Shown here: positions 43,690-52,169 of the stretch, in pieces
Position numbering within the stretch: position 1 is the first letter of the stretch
How the letters are laid out: each line of letters begins with the position of its first letter
Assembly: GCA_049324115.1 (NCBI GenBank)
Contig: JBMOMN010000036.1
Span: 6,454-70,453, forward strand
Length of the DNA: 64,000 nucleotides
Direction of reading: 5' to 3'
Origin: UBA5796 sp040752455
GTDB lineage: Bacteria > Chloroflexota > Anaerolineae > Anaerolineales > Villigracilaceae
Made by a program: the position numbers and the translations under genes
Notes under the pieces: generated by a model
Told to the model about the DNA's origin: nothing
Database searches by the model: none
Seen by the model: only the letters and a program-made list of their open reading frames with translations

Positions 43690-44989
43690 ATTGGGTACTC
43701 CATTTTGTCCAGAAATTGGCGATCAGGTCTGCAATGGGCGCTTTGGGCGAAAGGAGCGCATCCCGGATCGAGGAAATATCCACCTGGGAAATGATTATTT
43801 GCTGCAACGGGCGGGACAGGGTCTGGTCGCCCATGACCACGGCCCCCAGCAGGGAGTTTTGTCCGATCAACAGGCGCAGCCGGTTGACGTCGAACCCGGA
43901 CTGGGCCGCGATCGCATCCGGCAGGGAACGCCAGGTCTCGCTGTCGCCCCGGGCAATGCCGACCAGGTCTGCGTCCCGGCCGCTGCCCACCGTGCCGATG
44001 ATGGTGGTGGTCAGCCCCGCCAGGCGGGTCACGTTGAACGGCGCGATCTTGCGGTAAGTCCGGTTTTGCCCGGCCATGTTCAAGCCGGCCACGTACCCCT
44101 GCTCACGCGCCGGGTTCCACAGGCTGTCCAACATGGCCTTGCCGGTCATGGGGTCGTAAACCTGGGCCACGTCGCCCGCGGCAAATATATTGGGGAGGTT
44201 GGAACGCAGGCCGTCGTCCACCATGATGCCGCGGTCCACCGTCAGGCCGGTTTCACGCGCCAGGGTGGTGCGGGGCTTGATCCCGATCCCATAGCCGACC
44301 AGGTCGCACTTCAACTGGCGGCCGTCTGCCAGGCGCACGCCTTTCACCTTGCCGCGCTTGCCCAGCACTTCCACCGCTTCGGCGTGTTTGTGGATCTGCA
44401 CGCCCTCGTGCCTGAGACGTTCTTCCACGACGCGGCTTTCATCTTCGTCGAGGACGTTGCTCCAGTAACGGTCGCCGCGCATCAGGTAATGCACCCGCAC
44501 CCGGTTGGCGGCCAGGCCCTCGACGATTTCGAGAGCGGTGATCCCGCCGCCAATGACCACTGCCGTGCGCGCCCGGCGGGCCATTTTCACGATCCGCCGG
44601 GCATCCTCGAGATGGTCCAGCTTGAAGACGCCTTCCAGGTCTGCCCCCGGAATGGTCAAAGGCGTGGCTTTGGAACCCACAGCCACCAGCAGCCGGTCGT
44701 ACCCGATCGTCCCGTTTTGCTGTAAAACCACCAGCTGGGCCTCCGGGTTGATCTTGACCGCCCGGTCGCGGAAATAGTGGATGTGCATCCGCTGGTAATC
44801 TGCCCGCTTGTACGGGAAGAGGTGGATTTCGGCCAGCTCACCGGTCAGGTAATACGCCAGGCCGGGGCGGGAATAATACGCGTGCGGGTCGTCGCCGATG
44901 AGCACGATCTCGCCGGCCGGGTCCACGCTGCGGATGGCTTCCATAGCCGCGATTCCAGCCACACCGGTACCAAGAATGACGTATCGCAT
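43679..44989 (-). CDS. FAD/NAD(P)-dependent oxidoreductase
   Basis: 436 residues from ATG 44989 (TAATG overlap with the ferredoxin stop). FAD GTGVAGIAAMEAI (residues ~7-19), NAD(P) VVIGGGITALEIVEGL, and NLPNIFAAGDVAQV binding the flavin tail. Same family as rubredoxin/nitrite reductase NADH modules. It has no fused Cys-rich domain, so the adjacent ferredoxin is the likely partner. Input module of the multiheme locus: NAD(P)H to FAD to Fe-S. Confidence 0.88.
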   Translation of the reverse strand: MRYVILGTGVAGIAAMEAIRSVDPAGEIVLIGDDPHAYYSRPGLAYYLTGELAEIHLFPYKRADYQRMHIHYFRDRAVKINPEAQLVVLQQNGTIGYDRLLVAVGSKATPLTIPGADLEGVFKLDHLEDARRIVKMARRARTAVVIGGGITALEIVEGLAANRVRVHYLMRGDRYWSNVLDEDESRVVEERLRHEGVQIHKHAEAVEVLGKRGKVKGVRLADGRQLKCDLVGYGIGIKPRTTLARETGLTVDRGIMVDDGLRSNLPNIFAAGDVAQVYDPMTGKAMLDSLWNPAREQGYVAGLNMAGQNRTYRKIAPFNVTRLAGLTTTIIGTVGSGRDADLVGIARGDSETWRSLPDAIAAQSGFDVNRLRLLIGQNSLLGAVVMGDQTLSRPLQQIIISQVDISSIRDALLSPKAPIADLIANFWTKWSTQYAH

Positions 44990-45252
44990 TATCTTCTTCC
45001 CTCGAACAGGTCGGTGTGGGCAAAATGCAAGACCCCGCGCGGGCAACGCGCCACACACTCTCCGCAAGTCAGGCACTCGCTGCGCTTGACGGGTTCGCCC
45101 AGCCAGGCATGGTGGCGCACATCAATTCCGATTGGACAGTTATACGAACACACACCGCATTGAACACAACGGCCCGCCTCCGGCACAACGTGCCCCGAGG
45201 TCAAGGCCGTGCGGTGTTTGGCTTCAGAGATGAACAATTCTTCAATCGCCAT
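44989..45252 (-). CDS. 2x[4Fe-4S] ferredoxin-type protein
   Basis: 87 residues. Two clusters: CVQCGVCSYNCPIG and CLTCGECVARCPRG. The spacing between them (VRHHAWLGEPVKRSE) is as in HdrC or GlpC-type modules. First gene of the six-gene electron-transfer set, directly coupled to the oxidoreductase. It could pass electrons between the flavoprotein and the membrane subunit. Confidence 0.88.
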   Translation of the reverse strand: MAIEELFISEAKHRTALTSGHVVPEAGRCVQCGVCSYNCPIGIDVRHHAWLGEPVKRSECLTCGECVARCPRGVLHFAHTDLFEGRR

Positions 45253-45365
45253 TAGCAGGTTTCCTCACAATGCTTAGTCGAATTGTCTTATTAAAAGTTG
45301 CTCATTCAGTCTCATGTGATTATCATACAAAAGTCAGGGGGTGTCCTTACAATTCCCCAATAAAA

Positions 45366-45394
45366 AAACAACAGGGCTGCGCTGGGCAGCCCTG
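45366..45394 (-). terminator. Terminator after cspA
   Basis: Minus strand CAGGGCTGC-CCAGC-GCAGCCCTG then TTGTTTTTTT. This isolates cspA from the electron-transfer operon that follows on the same strand. Confidence 0.88.
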
Positions 45395-45416
45395 CACTTT
45401 CTCGCAAGCAGTTTCC

Positions 45417-45629
45417 CTACGGGACAGGTATGACGTTGGCGGCTTGCAAACCGCGCGGGCCTTCCTCGATTGAAAACTCGACCTTCTGATCCGTTTCCAG
45501 TTTGCGATATCCGTCCATGGTGATGGCGCTGAAATGGACGAAAACGTCCTCGCCTTCGTCGCGACCGATGAATCCGTAGCCTTTCGTGGCATTGAACCAC
45601 TTGACGGTTCCAGTTAAACGTTCTGACAT
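45417..45629 (-). CDS. cspA: Cold-shock protein
   Basis: 70 residues: GTVKWFNATKGYGFIGRDEGEDVFVHFSAI with RNP1 (KGYGFI) and RNP2 (VFVHF). Single-stranded nucleic acid chaperone, cytoplasmic. The 5' leader is ~70 bases. GGAG occurs before ATG 45629. The family is multi-copy in many genomes, so the symbol indicates family only. Confidence 0.93.
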   Translation of the reverse strand: MSERLTGTVKWFNATKGYGFIGRDEGEDVFVHFSAITMDGYRKLETDQKVEFSIEEGPRGLQAANVIPVP

Positions 45630-45707
45630 CTTTCTTTCTCCTGCATGGGAAATTTAAGCCAGCCTCAAGATAATGACAGCAACGGAGTGGCTGGACAACG
45701 GCGCAAG

Positions 45708-45734
45708 ATTATCACGCAAAAATGGGCGTGTCAA
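45708..45734 (-). promoter_or_regulatory. Promoter of cspA
   Basis: Minus strand TTGACA (45734-45729), 15 bases, GATAAT (45713-45708). It overlaps the last codons of the upstream PHP gene. Confidence 0.65.
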
Positions 45735-46390
45735 GACGATTCGCGTTGCAGTTTCTTGACGAAAACCGCGTAACGCGACGTCAAGTGGACCCAGGGCGGG
45801 GACCAGCGCGTCCGCGCCTGCCCCTGGCCGATCACCCTGCGCAGCTCATCTGGACCGGTGAAGCCGGATACCGTTAAAGTGGCCCTCCCCAGCTCGAACG
45901 CGGCGTGGGCGTCCGACCCCACCGTGCCGGGGATGCGGTGCTGGCGGGCAAACTCCAGCGCCCGGCGGTTGAACTCCGGCGACCAGCAGCGCGAGTTGAA
46001 AGTCTCGATGGCGTCCACCAGCGGCAGGATCTCCAGCAGGTCGGCCGGCTCCCAATGCCCGCGGCGCATCACGTCGAACGGGTGCGACACGCTGATGAAC
46101 GCCCCCTGGCCGCGCAGCCGCTCGATCGTCTCTAGCGGCGACAGGCCGGGCGGCAGCTCCTCGGTCACGAACGCCGCCAGCAGTTCGCCCCGGGTGGTCA
46201 GGACCTCCTCGCCTATGATCACCCGCTCCGGGTCCAGGGCCTGGCACGCCCGCGCCCCGGCGATCGTGTTGTGGTCCGTCACGACCACCCGGTCAATCCC
46301 CTTGCGGCGGCAAACCTCCACCAGCCGCTGCGGGGTGGTGAGGGAATCCTTCGAGTAAATGGTATGGCAGTGAAATTCTACGCGCAACAT
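45731..46390 (-). CDS. PHP-domain phosphoesterase
   Basis: 219 residues. PHP motifs: FHCHTIYSKDS (HxH), VVVTDHNTI, EEVLTT, SVSHPFD, and GSDAHAAFELG. It is a trinuclear-metal phosphoesterase; related proteins hydrolyse nucleoside 3',5'-bisphosphates or RNA 5' ends (RnaAM-like), but the substrate is not settled here. It stands alone with a MITE-like repeat upstream. Confidence 0.85.
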   Translation of the reverse strand: MLRVEFHCHTIYSKDSLTTPQRLVEVCRRKGIDRVVVTDHNTIAGARACQALDPERVIIGEEVLTTRGELLAAFVTEELPPGLSPLETIERLRGQGAFISVSHPFDVMRRGHWEPADLLEILPLVDAIETFNSRCWSPEFNRRALEFARQHRIPGTVGSDAHAAFELGRATLTVSGFTGPDELRRVIGQGQARTRWSPPWVHLTSRYAVFVKKLQRESS

Positions 46391-46439
46391 AACTTATCCG
46401 CCGGAAGCTCACAACCAATCAGCATTCCCAATTTGATAG

Positions 46440-46514
46440 TGTCACTGCGAGGAACGAAGCAGTCTCCCCGATAGTGGAGGGGATTGCGTCGGCAAAAGGC
46501 GCCTCGCAATGACA
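46440..46514. repeat. 75-bp TCATTGCGAG-type repeat
   Basis: tgtcactgcgagg (46440-46452) and cctcgcaatgaca (46502-46514) as terminal inverted repeats; inner gaagcagtctcc. In the gap between divergent genes. Confidence 0.85.
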
Positions 46515-46579
46515 CATAATGATAATTACTGCAATCAATGGTTGCCCTTTTGGGGATTATTATATACAATCAAAGGGAC

Positions 46580-48205
46580 ATGGACGAGCAACGTTTCCAC
46601 CAAAAACCCTGGTTCTTCTTTTTCATAACCATTTTAGGTTTGGGGATACTGTATTTACTCGTCGCACCGACCAAGGATACCATCCTGAAAACCCTGTGGG
46701 CCAACAAAGGGGACTACTTTCTCTGTCTTGGAGGCTTCCTGCTCTGGCTGGCCTTCTTCGCCCAATTCGTCCTGCCGGTGCGGAAATTCCGTGACCGCCA
46801 AAAAATATTCGACAGACTGCTGAACTCGGTCCTGGGGGTACGCGGCCCTGCGATTTTCATCGAGAACGGCAACCCGCGCCTGAGCCATGAAGAAGAGAAA
46901 CGCAAAGGAGCGGGGGTGATCTGGCTGGATACGGCCAGCGGGGCGGTCTTGCGCGTGGCGACCAAATTTACCCGCGCCGTCGGCCCCGGGGTGGTCTTCA
47001 CCAACGCGGGCGAAAAACTGGCCGCCAGCGTTGACCTGCACACGCAGAACCAGCCCATCGGCCCAAGCGAGAAAGACGATCCCTTTGCCAAAGAGAAGAA
47101 AGAGGGCCAGAGCGAAGAAGAGTTCATGGCATGCATGAACCGTCGCGACGATACCATTGGCCTCACCCGCGACGGGATCGAGATCGTCCCCAATATTTCG
47201 GTCATGTTCAGGATCGAGGCCGACCCGGCCAAAGACAAGGAGCCGGGTTCCCGCTTCGGCTACAACGAGGACTCCGTTTTCCGCGCCATCGCCGGGCAAG
47301 GCATCAACCCGGACAAATCCAACGACTCGGCCCGTTACCGGGTAGCCTGGAACGAACTCCCCGCCCGGCTGGCAGCCGACCTGTGGCGCGAATACCTGAG
47401 CAAGTTCACCCTGGCAGAACTCTTCGACCCCATCCGGCCAATCCCTGAGATGAACGCAGCCGACATCACGGCCACCCGGTTATCCAGGCTGCCCCAGCCG
47501 GCCAAAGCTGAATTGCCGGAGCCGATCGGCATAAGCCGGACCTTGTACCAGTTCTATCAGGTCATCAACGGCTGGCTGGAAAAACTGATCGCCCTTTGCG
47601 AAAAGGAAAAATCTCCGCCCCCGAAAAAGGAATCGGCGCAGGAGCCTAAAACCGAAGGCAAAGCCCCGGAAGGTGAAAAACCGACGACTGAAACCGCCAT
47701 GCAGGTCATCGCCCGCATGGTCAACGAGCGGCTGCAAAATGAATTCGTGCAGGGGATCAACGAATTTGGCGAATGGGAATCGGTTTTCGATTCCCAAAGG
47801 AGCCGGGAGTTCGAAATTCTCAGAAATCGCGGGATAAGGGTCAATCGCGTCACCATCGCCAACCTGCGTTTCAGGCCCGATGTGGACAAACGCATTGTGC
47901 AACAGTTCACGGCAAACTGGCTGGATAACGCTCGCCGTGAACGCGACCGCATCGAATCCGAACGCAGCCTGTCCGAGCACGAGGGCCGTGAACGCGCCCT
48001 CGTGCGTTACACTACCGCGCTCAGCCGGGAAATCTTGAGGTCCCGCCCGGCCAGCCCGGAGGCGGCCCTGCAAGCCCTGCTGCGAGGCAGCCGCAGCGAA
48101 TTGATCCGCGACAACAACCTGAGGCGACGCGTCAGCAACGAAGTGGAAGACCTGACCGCGCTGCTCCAGTGGGTGGATAAGGTGATAGATGGACAAGAGC
48201 CGTAA
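46580..48205 (+). CDS. Membrane protein with SPFH-like region, unknown function (1)
   Basis: 541 residues from ATG 46580 (AAAGGG upstream); ATG 46538 gives 14 more residues. Two TM segments (~10-30, ~48-70), then a band-7/SPFH-like part: RGPAIFIENG, GVIWLDTASGAVLRVATKFTRAVGPGVVF, DLHTQ, GIEIVPNISVMFRIEAD. A KE/P-rich linker (~345-385) precedes a helical C-terminus with many Arg/Glu. The SPFH assignment is by pattern only. It overlaps the next gene by 17 bases. Confidence 0.65.
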   Translation: MDEQRFHQKPWFFFFITILGLGILYLLVAPTKDTILKTLWANKGDYFLCLGGFLLWLAFFAQFVLPVRKFRDRQKIFDRLLNSVLGVRGPAIFIENGNPRLSHEEEKRKGAGVIWLDTASGAVLRVATKFTRAVGPGVVFTNAGEKLAASVDLHTQNQPIGPSEKDDPFAKEKKEGQSEEEFMACMNRRDDTIGLTRDGIEIVPNISVMFRIEADPAKDKEPGSRFGYNEDSVFRAIAGQGINPDKSNDSARYRVAWNELPARLAADLWREYLSKFTLAELFDPIRPIPEMNAADITATRLSRLPQPAKAELPEPIGISRTLYQFYQVINGWLEKLIALCEKEKSPPPKKESAQEPKTEGKAPEGEKPTTETAMQVIARMVNERLQNEFVQGINEFGEWESVFDSQRSREFEILRNRGIRVNRVTIANLRFRPDVDKRIVQQFTANWLDNARRERDRIESERSLSEHEGRERALVRYTTALSREILRSRPASPEAALQALLRGSRSELIRDNNLRRRVSNEVEDLTALLQWVDKVIDGQEP

Positions 48206-49742
48206 CGAACCGAAATCCCTCACCGAGCAGGAAGGGCAGCGCCTGCGCGCCAATTTCGTGCGCCTGATGGACTGCCTGCTGAACAAGATCTTCGCCCTCA
48301 CCCGGAACACCGCCCGCGCCCGCCAGACCGTGACCTGGTTCCTGCTGTTCTTCCTGGGATTCCTGATCGGGCTGAAAATCACCAACCTGGCGACCTGGCT
48401 GCAATACATCCGGGAAGTGTTTACAGCCTTATTCCAATTGTCCTACACGGCATTCGGGGGTGCCGTGGCCAAGCTGATTACGACGATCTTCAACACTTTT
48501 TTTGCGCCCGAAACGCTCAGGTACCTGCCCCCGTTGCTGCTGCCCTTCCTCCTGGCATGGCAATTCGCGGCGATGTACCTGGCCGACATTTTCGAGCTGA
48601 CCCATGCCGGCATTGCCCGCAGTTTCATCATGCGGGCTGCTTTTGGCGCACGCTACGAACGGATCCACATCCGGGAGGGACAGATCGCCGAAGAAGACCG
48701 CGACTCCCCGGTGTACCAGATCGGCGGCCCGGGGCTGGTCCAGATCGAGCTGGATTCGGCTGCCCTGTTCGAAGACGCGGACGGCCGCCCGCGCGTGCAG
48801 GGGCCGACGAACGACCAGCCGTCGGGCTTCCTCGAACTGACCGGGTTCGAACGCCTGCGCGCCGCTTACGACCTGCGCAACCACTACACCGATTCCCTGA
48901 CCGTCAACAACCGGAGCCTGGATGGGATCAAAATCGAGGCCAAGGATGTGCGCCTGGTTTACAGTGTCTGGCGCGGCCCCGGCTCGCCTGCGCCGACGCT
49001 TGAACGTCCCCATCCTTTCCATCCGCAAGCCATCGCAACCTTGACATACAACCAGGCCTGTAAAGTTGCTGAAGCCGGGAAACCCTCGGCTTGCGGCCCA
49101 TGGCATCCCGCCATGACCGGCATCATCCGGGGCGAGCTAAGCCGGTTCATCGCCGAACACAGGCTGGTGGAATTCCTTGCCAGCGTCAATATGCCCGAAA
49201 GACAACGGGCGATGGAACACCTGAACATCCTCGCCGGACGGGTCGAACAGTTGGCAGAAACAGACGTGGACCTGCCGAGGGAGGAGGAGCAGATCCCCAT
49301 CCCGGAGCATTTGACGACCCGCCCGGAGATCAGCAATATGTTCGTCCGCTTCGTCGAAGACTTCAACCTGATCCCCAGCCGGTTCGCCGAAAGTGCCCAA
49401 AGACGCGGCCTGGAATTGCACTGGATCGGGATCGGCGCGTGGCACCCGCCTGATGAAGTGGTCGCAGAACAGCACCTGGAAGCCTGGAAACTCAACCGCG
49501 AAAATGTCTCTCGCGGCGCAGAAAGGGCAATGAACGGGTTGAGCAACGAGGCCTTTTTACAGGAAATGATGCGCCTCGTCCATGAAGTCCCATTCGAGTC
49601 GCTGCGGCGGGCGCGCGCCAGATTCCAACGCTCGAACGATTTCGTCAGGCAAGTTGTTTTGGATTACCGGGAACTCATCCGTGAAGCCCTGCGGCGCATA
49701 CGTGCGAACGCGGAAAGGCAGAGGAATGTCAACCGATTCTAA
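48189..49742 (+). CDS. Membrane protein with SPFH-like region, unknown function (2)
   Basis: 517 residues. Three to four TM segments (~47-135: TWFLLFFLGFLIGLKI, YLPPLLLPFLLAWQFAAMYLA), then a part resembling its neighbour: ARYERIHIREGQIAEEDRDSPVYQIGGPGLVQIELDSAALFEDADGRPRV and NRSLDGIKIEAKDVRLVYSVW. C-terminal Arg-rich helices. The two probably form a hetero-oligomeric membrane assembly. Starts inside the preceding gene and overlaps the next, so tightly co-translated. Confidence 0.65.
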   Translation: MDKSRNEPKSLTEQEGQRLRANFVRLMDCLLNKIFALTRNTARARQTVTWFLLFFLGFLIGLKITNLATWLQYIREVFTALFQLSYTAFGGAVAKLITTIFNTFFAPETLRYLPPLLLPFLLAWQFAAMYLADIFELTHAGIARSFIMRAAFGARYERIHIREGQIAEEDRDSPVYQIGGPGLVQIELDSAALFEDADGRPRVQGPTNDQPSGFLELTGFERLRAAYDLRNHYTDSLTVNNRSLDGIKIEAKDVRLVYSVWRGPGSPAPTLERPHPFHPQAIATLTYNQACKVAEAGKPSACGPWHPAMTGIIRGELSRFIAEHRLVEFLASVNMPERQRAMEHLNILAGRVEQLAETDVDLPREEEQIPIPEHLTTRPEISNMFVRFVEDFNLIPSRFAESAQRRGLELHWIGIGAWHPPDEVVAEQHLEAWKLNRENVSRGAERAMNGLSNEAFLQEMMRLVHEVPFESLRRARARFQRSNDFVRQVVLDYRELIREALRRIRANAERQRNVNRF

Positions 49743-50067
49743 TAGTTATGAAACGACCATACTGGTACTCAAACAGGCTCTGGAGCAACTGGATAAGTCT
49801 TTAGGGCTACAACACACCCTTCGCGGAGGTGTATCTTTAGCCGGCAGCAATAGCGATCAAACTCTTGAAGCGGCAGCGTCCGAATCGCTTTTCGACAGGA
49901 TCAGCGAAGAAGACCTGTTCAACCAACTCGTCCAGTTGATTGGAGGCGACCGGAACATTTCGAACCAGTTGATCGCACGGGAGCAGAATAAATATCCGGG
50001 TGAAGCGCGAAAAGAATCCATCGCCCGCGTCCTCGCCCGGCTTCTGAAAAACCGTCGGCAAAGGTAA
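49726..50067 (+). CDS. Small cytosolic protein of the SPFH-like operon
   Basis: 113 residues from ATG 49726 (AGAGG two to six bases upstream), overlapping the preceding gene by 17 bases. N-terminal helix ETTILVLKQALEQLDKSLGLQ and a C-terminal helical domain NQLVQLIGGDRNISNQLIAREQNKYPGEARKESIARVLARLLKNRRQR, somewhat like a small effector-associated or death-like fold. No family recognised. Confidence 0.6.
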   Translation: MSTDSNSYETTILVLKQALEQLDKSLGLQHTLRGGVSLAGSNSDQTLEAAASESLFDRISEEDLFNQLVQLIGGDRNISNQLIAREQNKYPGEARKESIARVLARLLKNRRQR

Positions 50068-50073
50068 GGGGCC

Positions 50074-51030
50074 ATGCCTCCCTCCCTCCCCCTCTCCTCC
50101 CCCGACTCTCCCGTGCTCGTCATCGGCTCGTCCGGTATAGACGTGATCGGCCGCCTCGAAGCGGACCTGAATTCCGGCTCGTCCAATTCGGCCCGCATCC
50201 GCCGCTCGTATGGAGGGGTGGCCCGCAACATCTCCGAGAACCTGGCCCGGCTGGGGCAACCCGTCCGCCTGTTGACCGTCGCCGGGAACGACCCCACCGG
50301 GGAGGATATGCTCGAATACACCCGGGCCGCCGGGGTGGACATCTCTGCCGTGCTCCGCACCGGCGACTTCCCCACCGGTTATTACATGGGCGTGCTCAAC
50401 AACCGCGGCCTGCTCGAATACGCCGTGGACGACATGCGCCTGATGTCCACCCTGACCGGCGACACCCTGCGCCAGCACGAAACACTTTTCAAAGACGCCG
50501 GGATGGTCGTCCTGGACGCCAACCTGCCCGACGCTGCCCTGCGGACGGCTTTCAGCCTGGCGCGCAAGGCCAGGGTCCCGGTCTGCGCCGACCCGGCCTC
50601 GGTGCGGCTGGCCCACAAACTGACCCGCTACATCCCCCGCATCTTCCTCACCACACCCAACAGCCTCGAAGCCGGCATCCTGACCGGTAAGGCCTTCGAC
50701 CCCTCCGACCGCAAATCTGCCCTGGACGCCGCCCGGATGCTCGTCAGCCAGGGGGTCAGCATCGTGCTCATCACCCTGGCCGAATTCGGCGTGGTCTACG
50801 CCACCTCCGAGACCAGCGGCCACATCCCGGCCATCCGCACCCGCATCATTGACCCGACCGGCGCCGGGGACGCCCTGACCGCGGCCGTCATCTTCTCCCT
50901 GCTCAACGACATCGAACTCGACGACGCCATCCGCCTGGGCGTGGCCGCCGCCTCGCTCACCCTGCGGCACACCGGCACGGTTTACCCCGGCCTGTCGCTC
51001 GAAAAACTCTACGACCAGCTCCCCACCTGA
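50074..51030 (+). CDS. psuK: PfkB-family carbohydrate kinase, probable pseudouridine kinase
   Basis: 318 residues. PfkB motifs: YGGVARNISENLARLG (signature 1) and DPTGAGDALTAAVIFSLL (signature 2, with anion hole and catalytic Asp). Substrate assignment rests on the adjacent psuG, five bases downstream: kinase makes pseudouridine-5'-phosphate, glycosidase splits it. Start ATG follows the previous stop by six bases; a Ser/Pro-rich N-terminus (PPSLPLSSPDSP) suggests that the true start might be slightly later. Confidence 0.85.
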   Translation: MPPSLPLSSPDSPVLVIGSSGIDVIGRLEADLNSGSSNSARIRRSYGGVARNISENLARLGQPVRLLTVAGNDPTGEDMLEYTRAAGVDISAVLRTGDFPTGYYMGVLNNRGLLEYAVDDMRLMSTLTGDTLRQHETLFKDAGMVVLDANLPDAALRTAFSLARKARVPVCADPASVRLAHKLTRYIPRIFLTTPNSLEAGILTGKAFDPSDRKSALDAARMLVSQGVSIVLITLAEFGVVYATSETSGHIPAIRTRIIDPTGAGDALTAAVIFSLLNDIELDDAIRLGVAAASLTLRHTGTVYPGLSLEKLYDQLPT

Positions 51031-51034
51031 CCCC

Positions 51035-51970
51035 ATGTCCACACCCGAAAACCAGTTGTTCAACATCCTGCCCAACGTCAAGCGCGCCCTCGACCTGAAA
51101 CTCCCGGTCGTGGCGCTCGAATCGACCGTCATCACCCATGGATTGCCCAAACCCCAGAACCTGTCGCTGGCCCTGGATATGGAACAGGCCGTCCGCAGCG
51201 AGGGCGGCACCCCGGCCACGATCGCCCTGCTCGCCGGGAAGATCCGCATCGGCCTGACCGAAAGCGACCTGGACAAGCTGGCTGCCGCGCCGGACCCGGT
51301 CAAGGTCAGCCGCCGGGACTTTGCCGCGGCGCTCTCGAAAGGTTCCAGCGGCGGCACCACCGTCGCCGGGACGATGTTCGCGGCCCACAAAGTCGGCATC
51401 CAGGTCTTCGCCACAGGCGGGATCGGCGGTGTCCACCGCGACAGCCGCTGGGACGTCTCGACCGACCTGCAAGCCCTGGCTGACACACCCATGATCGTGG
51501 TCTGCGCCGGGGCCAAGTCCATCCTCGACCTGCCCGCCACGCTCGAAGTCCTCGAAACCCTGGGCGTCCCCGTCGTCGGCTACCAGACGGACGATTTCCC
51601 CGCCTTTTACTCCCGCGAAAGCGGATTGAAGGTCAGCGCCCGCTGCGACTCGCCGGGGGAGATCGCCGGGTTCGCCAAAACCCACTGGGACCTGGGCCAG
51701 CAGAGCGCCGTCCTGGTGGCGCAGCCCGTCCCGGCCAACGCGGCCATCCCCAAGTCCGAGATTGACCCGCACATCGAAGCCGCCCTGGCCAAAGCCAAAA
51801 AAGACGGGATAAAAGGGCCGGCCGTCACGCCTTTCCTTCTATCCCAGGTCAAGGAACTGAGCGGGGGCCGGGCCATGCAGGCCAATTTAGCCTTGCTGCT
51901 CAACAACGCCCAGCTTGCGGCCCAGATCGCCAAAGCCCTGGCCGCCGGGCAAAGGGAACGGATCATCTAA
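51035..51970 (+). CDS. psuG: Pseudouridine-5'-phosphate glycosidase
   Basis: 311 residues. Family hallmarks: VVALESTVITHGLPKPQN, GGTPATIALLAGKIRIGL, SKGSSGGTTVAGTMFAAHKVGIQVFATGGIGGVHR, DISTDLQAL-like segment (DVSTDLQAL), VVGYQTDDFPAFYSRESG. It cleaves the C-C glycosidic bond of pseudouridine-5'-phosphate, giving uracil and ribose-5-phosphate. Forms a salvage pair with the upstream kinase. Confidence 0.95.
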   Translation: MSTPENQLFNILPNVKRALDLKLPVVALESTVITHGLPKPQNLSLALDMEQAVRSEGGTPATIALLAGKIRIGLTESDLDKLAAAPDPVKVSRRDFAAALSKGSSGGTTVAGTMFAAHKVGIQVFATGGIGGVHRDSRWDVSTDLQALADTPMIVVCAGAKSILDLPATLEVLETLGVPVVGYQTDDFPAFYSRESGLKVSARCDSPGEIAGFAKTHWDLGQQSAVLVAQPVPANAAIPKSEIDPHIEAALAKAKKDGIKGPAVTPFLLSQVKELSGGRAMQANLALLLNNAQLAAQIAKALAAGQRERII

Positions 51971-51979
51971 CAGATTAAT

Positions 51980-52152
51980 AGGGGGTGCAAGCTTTAGCTT
52001 GCCGGTTCCCAGCGGACTGAAGCTCTCAGCAGACTGAAGCCCTTAGCGGACTGAAGCCCTTAGCGGACTGAAGCCCTTAGCGGACTGAAGCCCTTAGCGG
52101 ACTGAAGTCCGCACTCCAATTCAACCTGGAGTGCAGGCTTCAGCCTGCGAGA
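51980..52152. repeat. Palindrome cluster with 17-bp tandem array
   Basis: gcaagctttagcttgc (51988), then about five copies of agcggactgaagccctt (52013-52100), then gcggactgaagtccgc and gcaggcttcagcctgc. Member of the same GGACTnnAGTCC family as 12199-12372 and 27934-28387. Confidence 0.85.
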
Positions 52153-52169
52153 TGAAAAATTGGGGGATT

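Noticed and set aside
45253..45365. FNR-type site or strong promoter for the electron-transfer operon
   Set aside because: A TATGATAAT-like box is visible on the minus strand near 45320, but no convincing -35 or TTGAT-N4-ATCAA site could be found.
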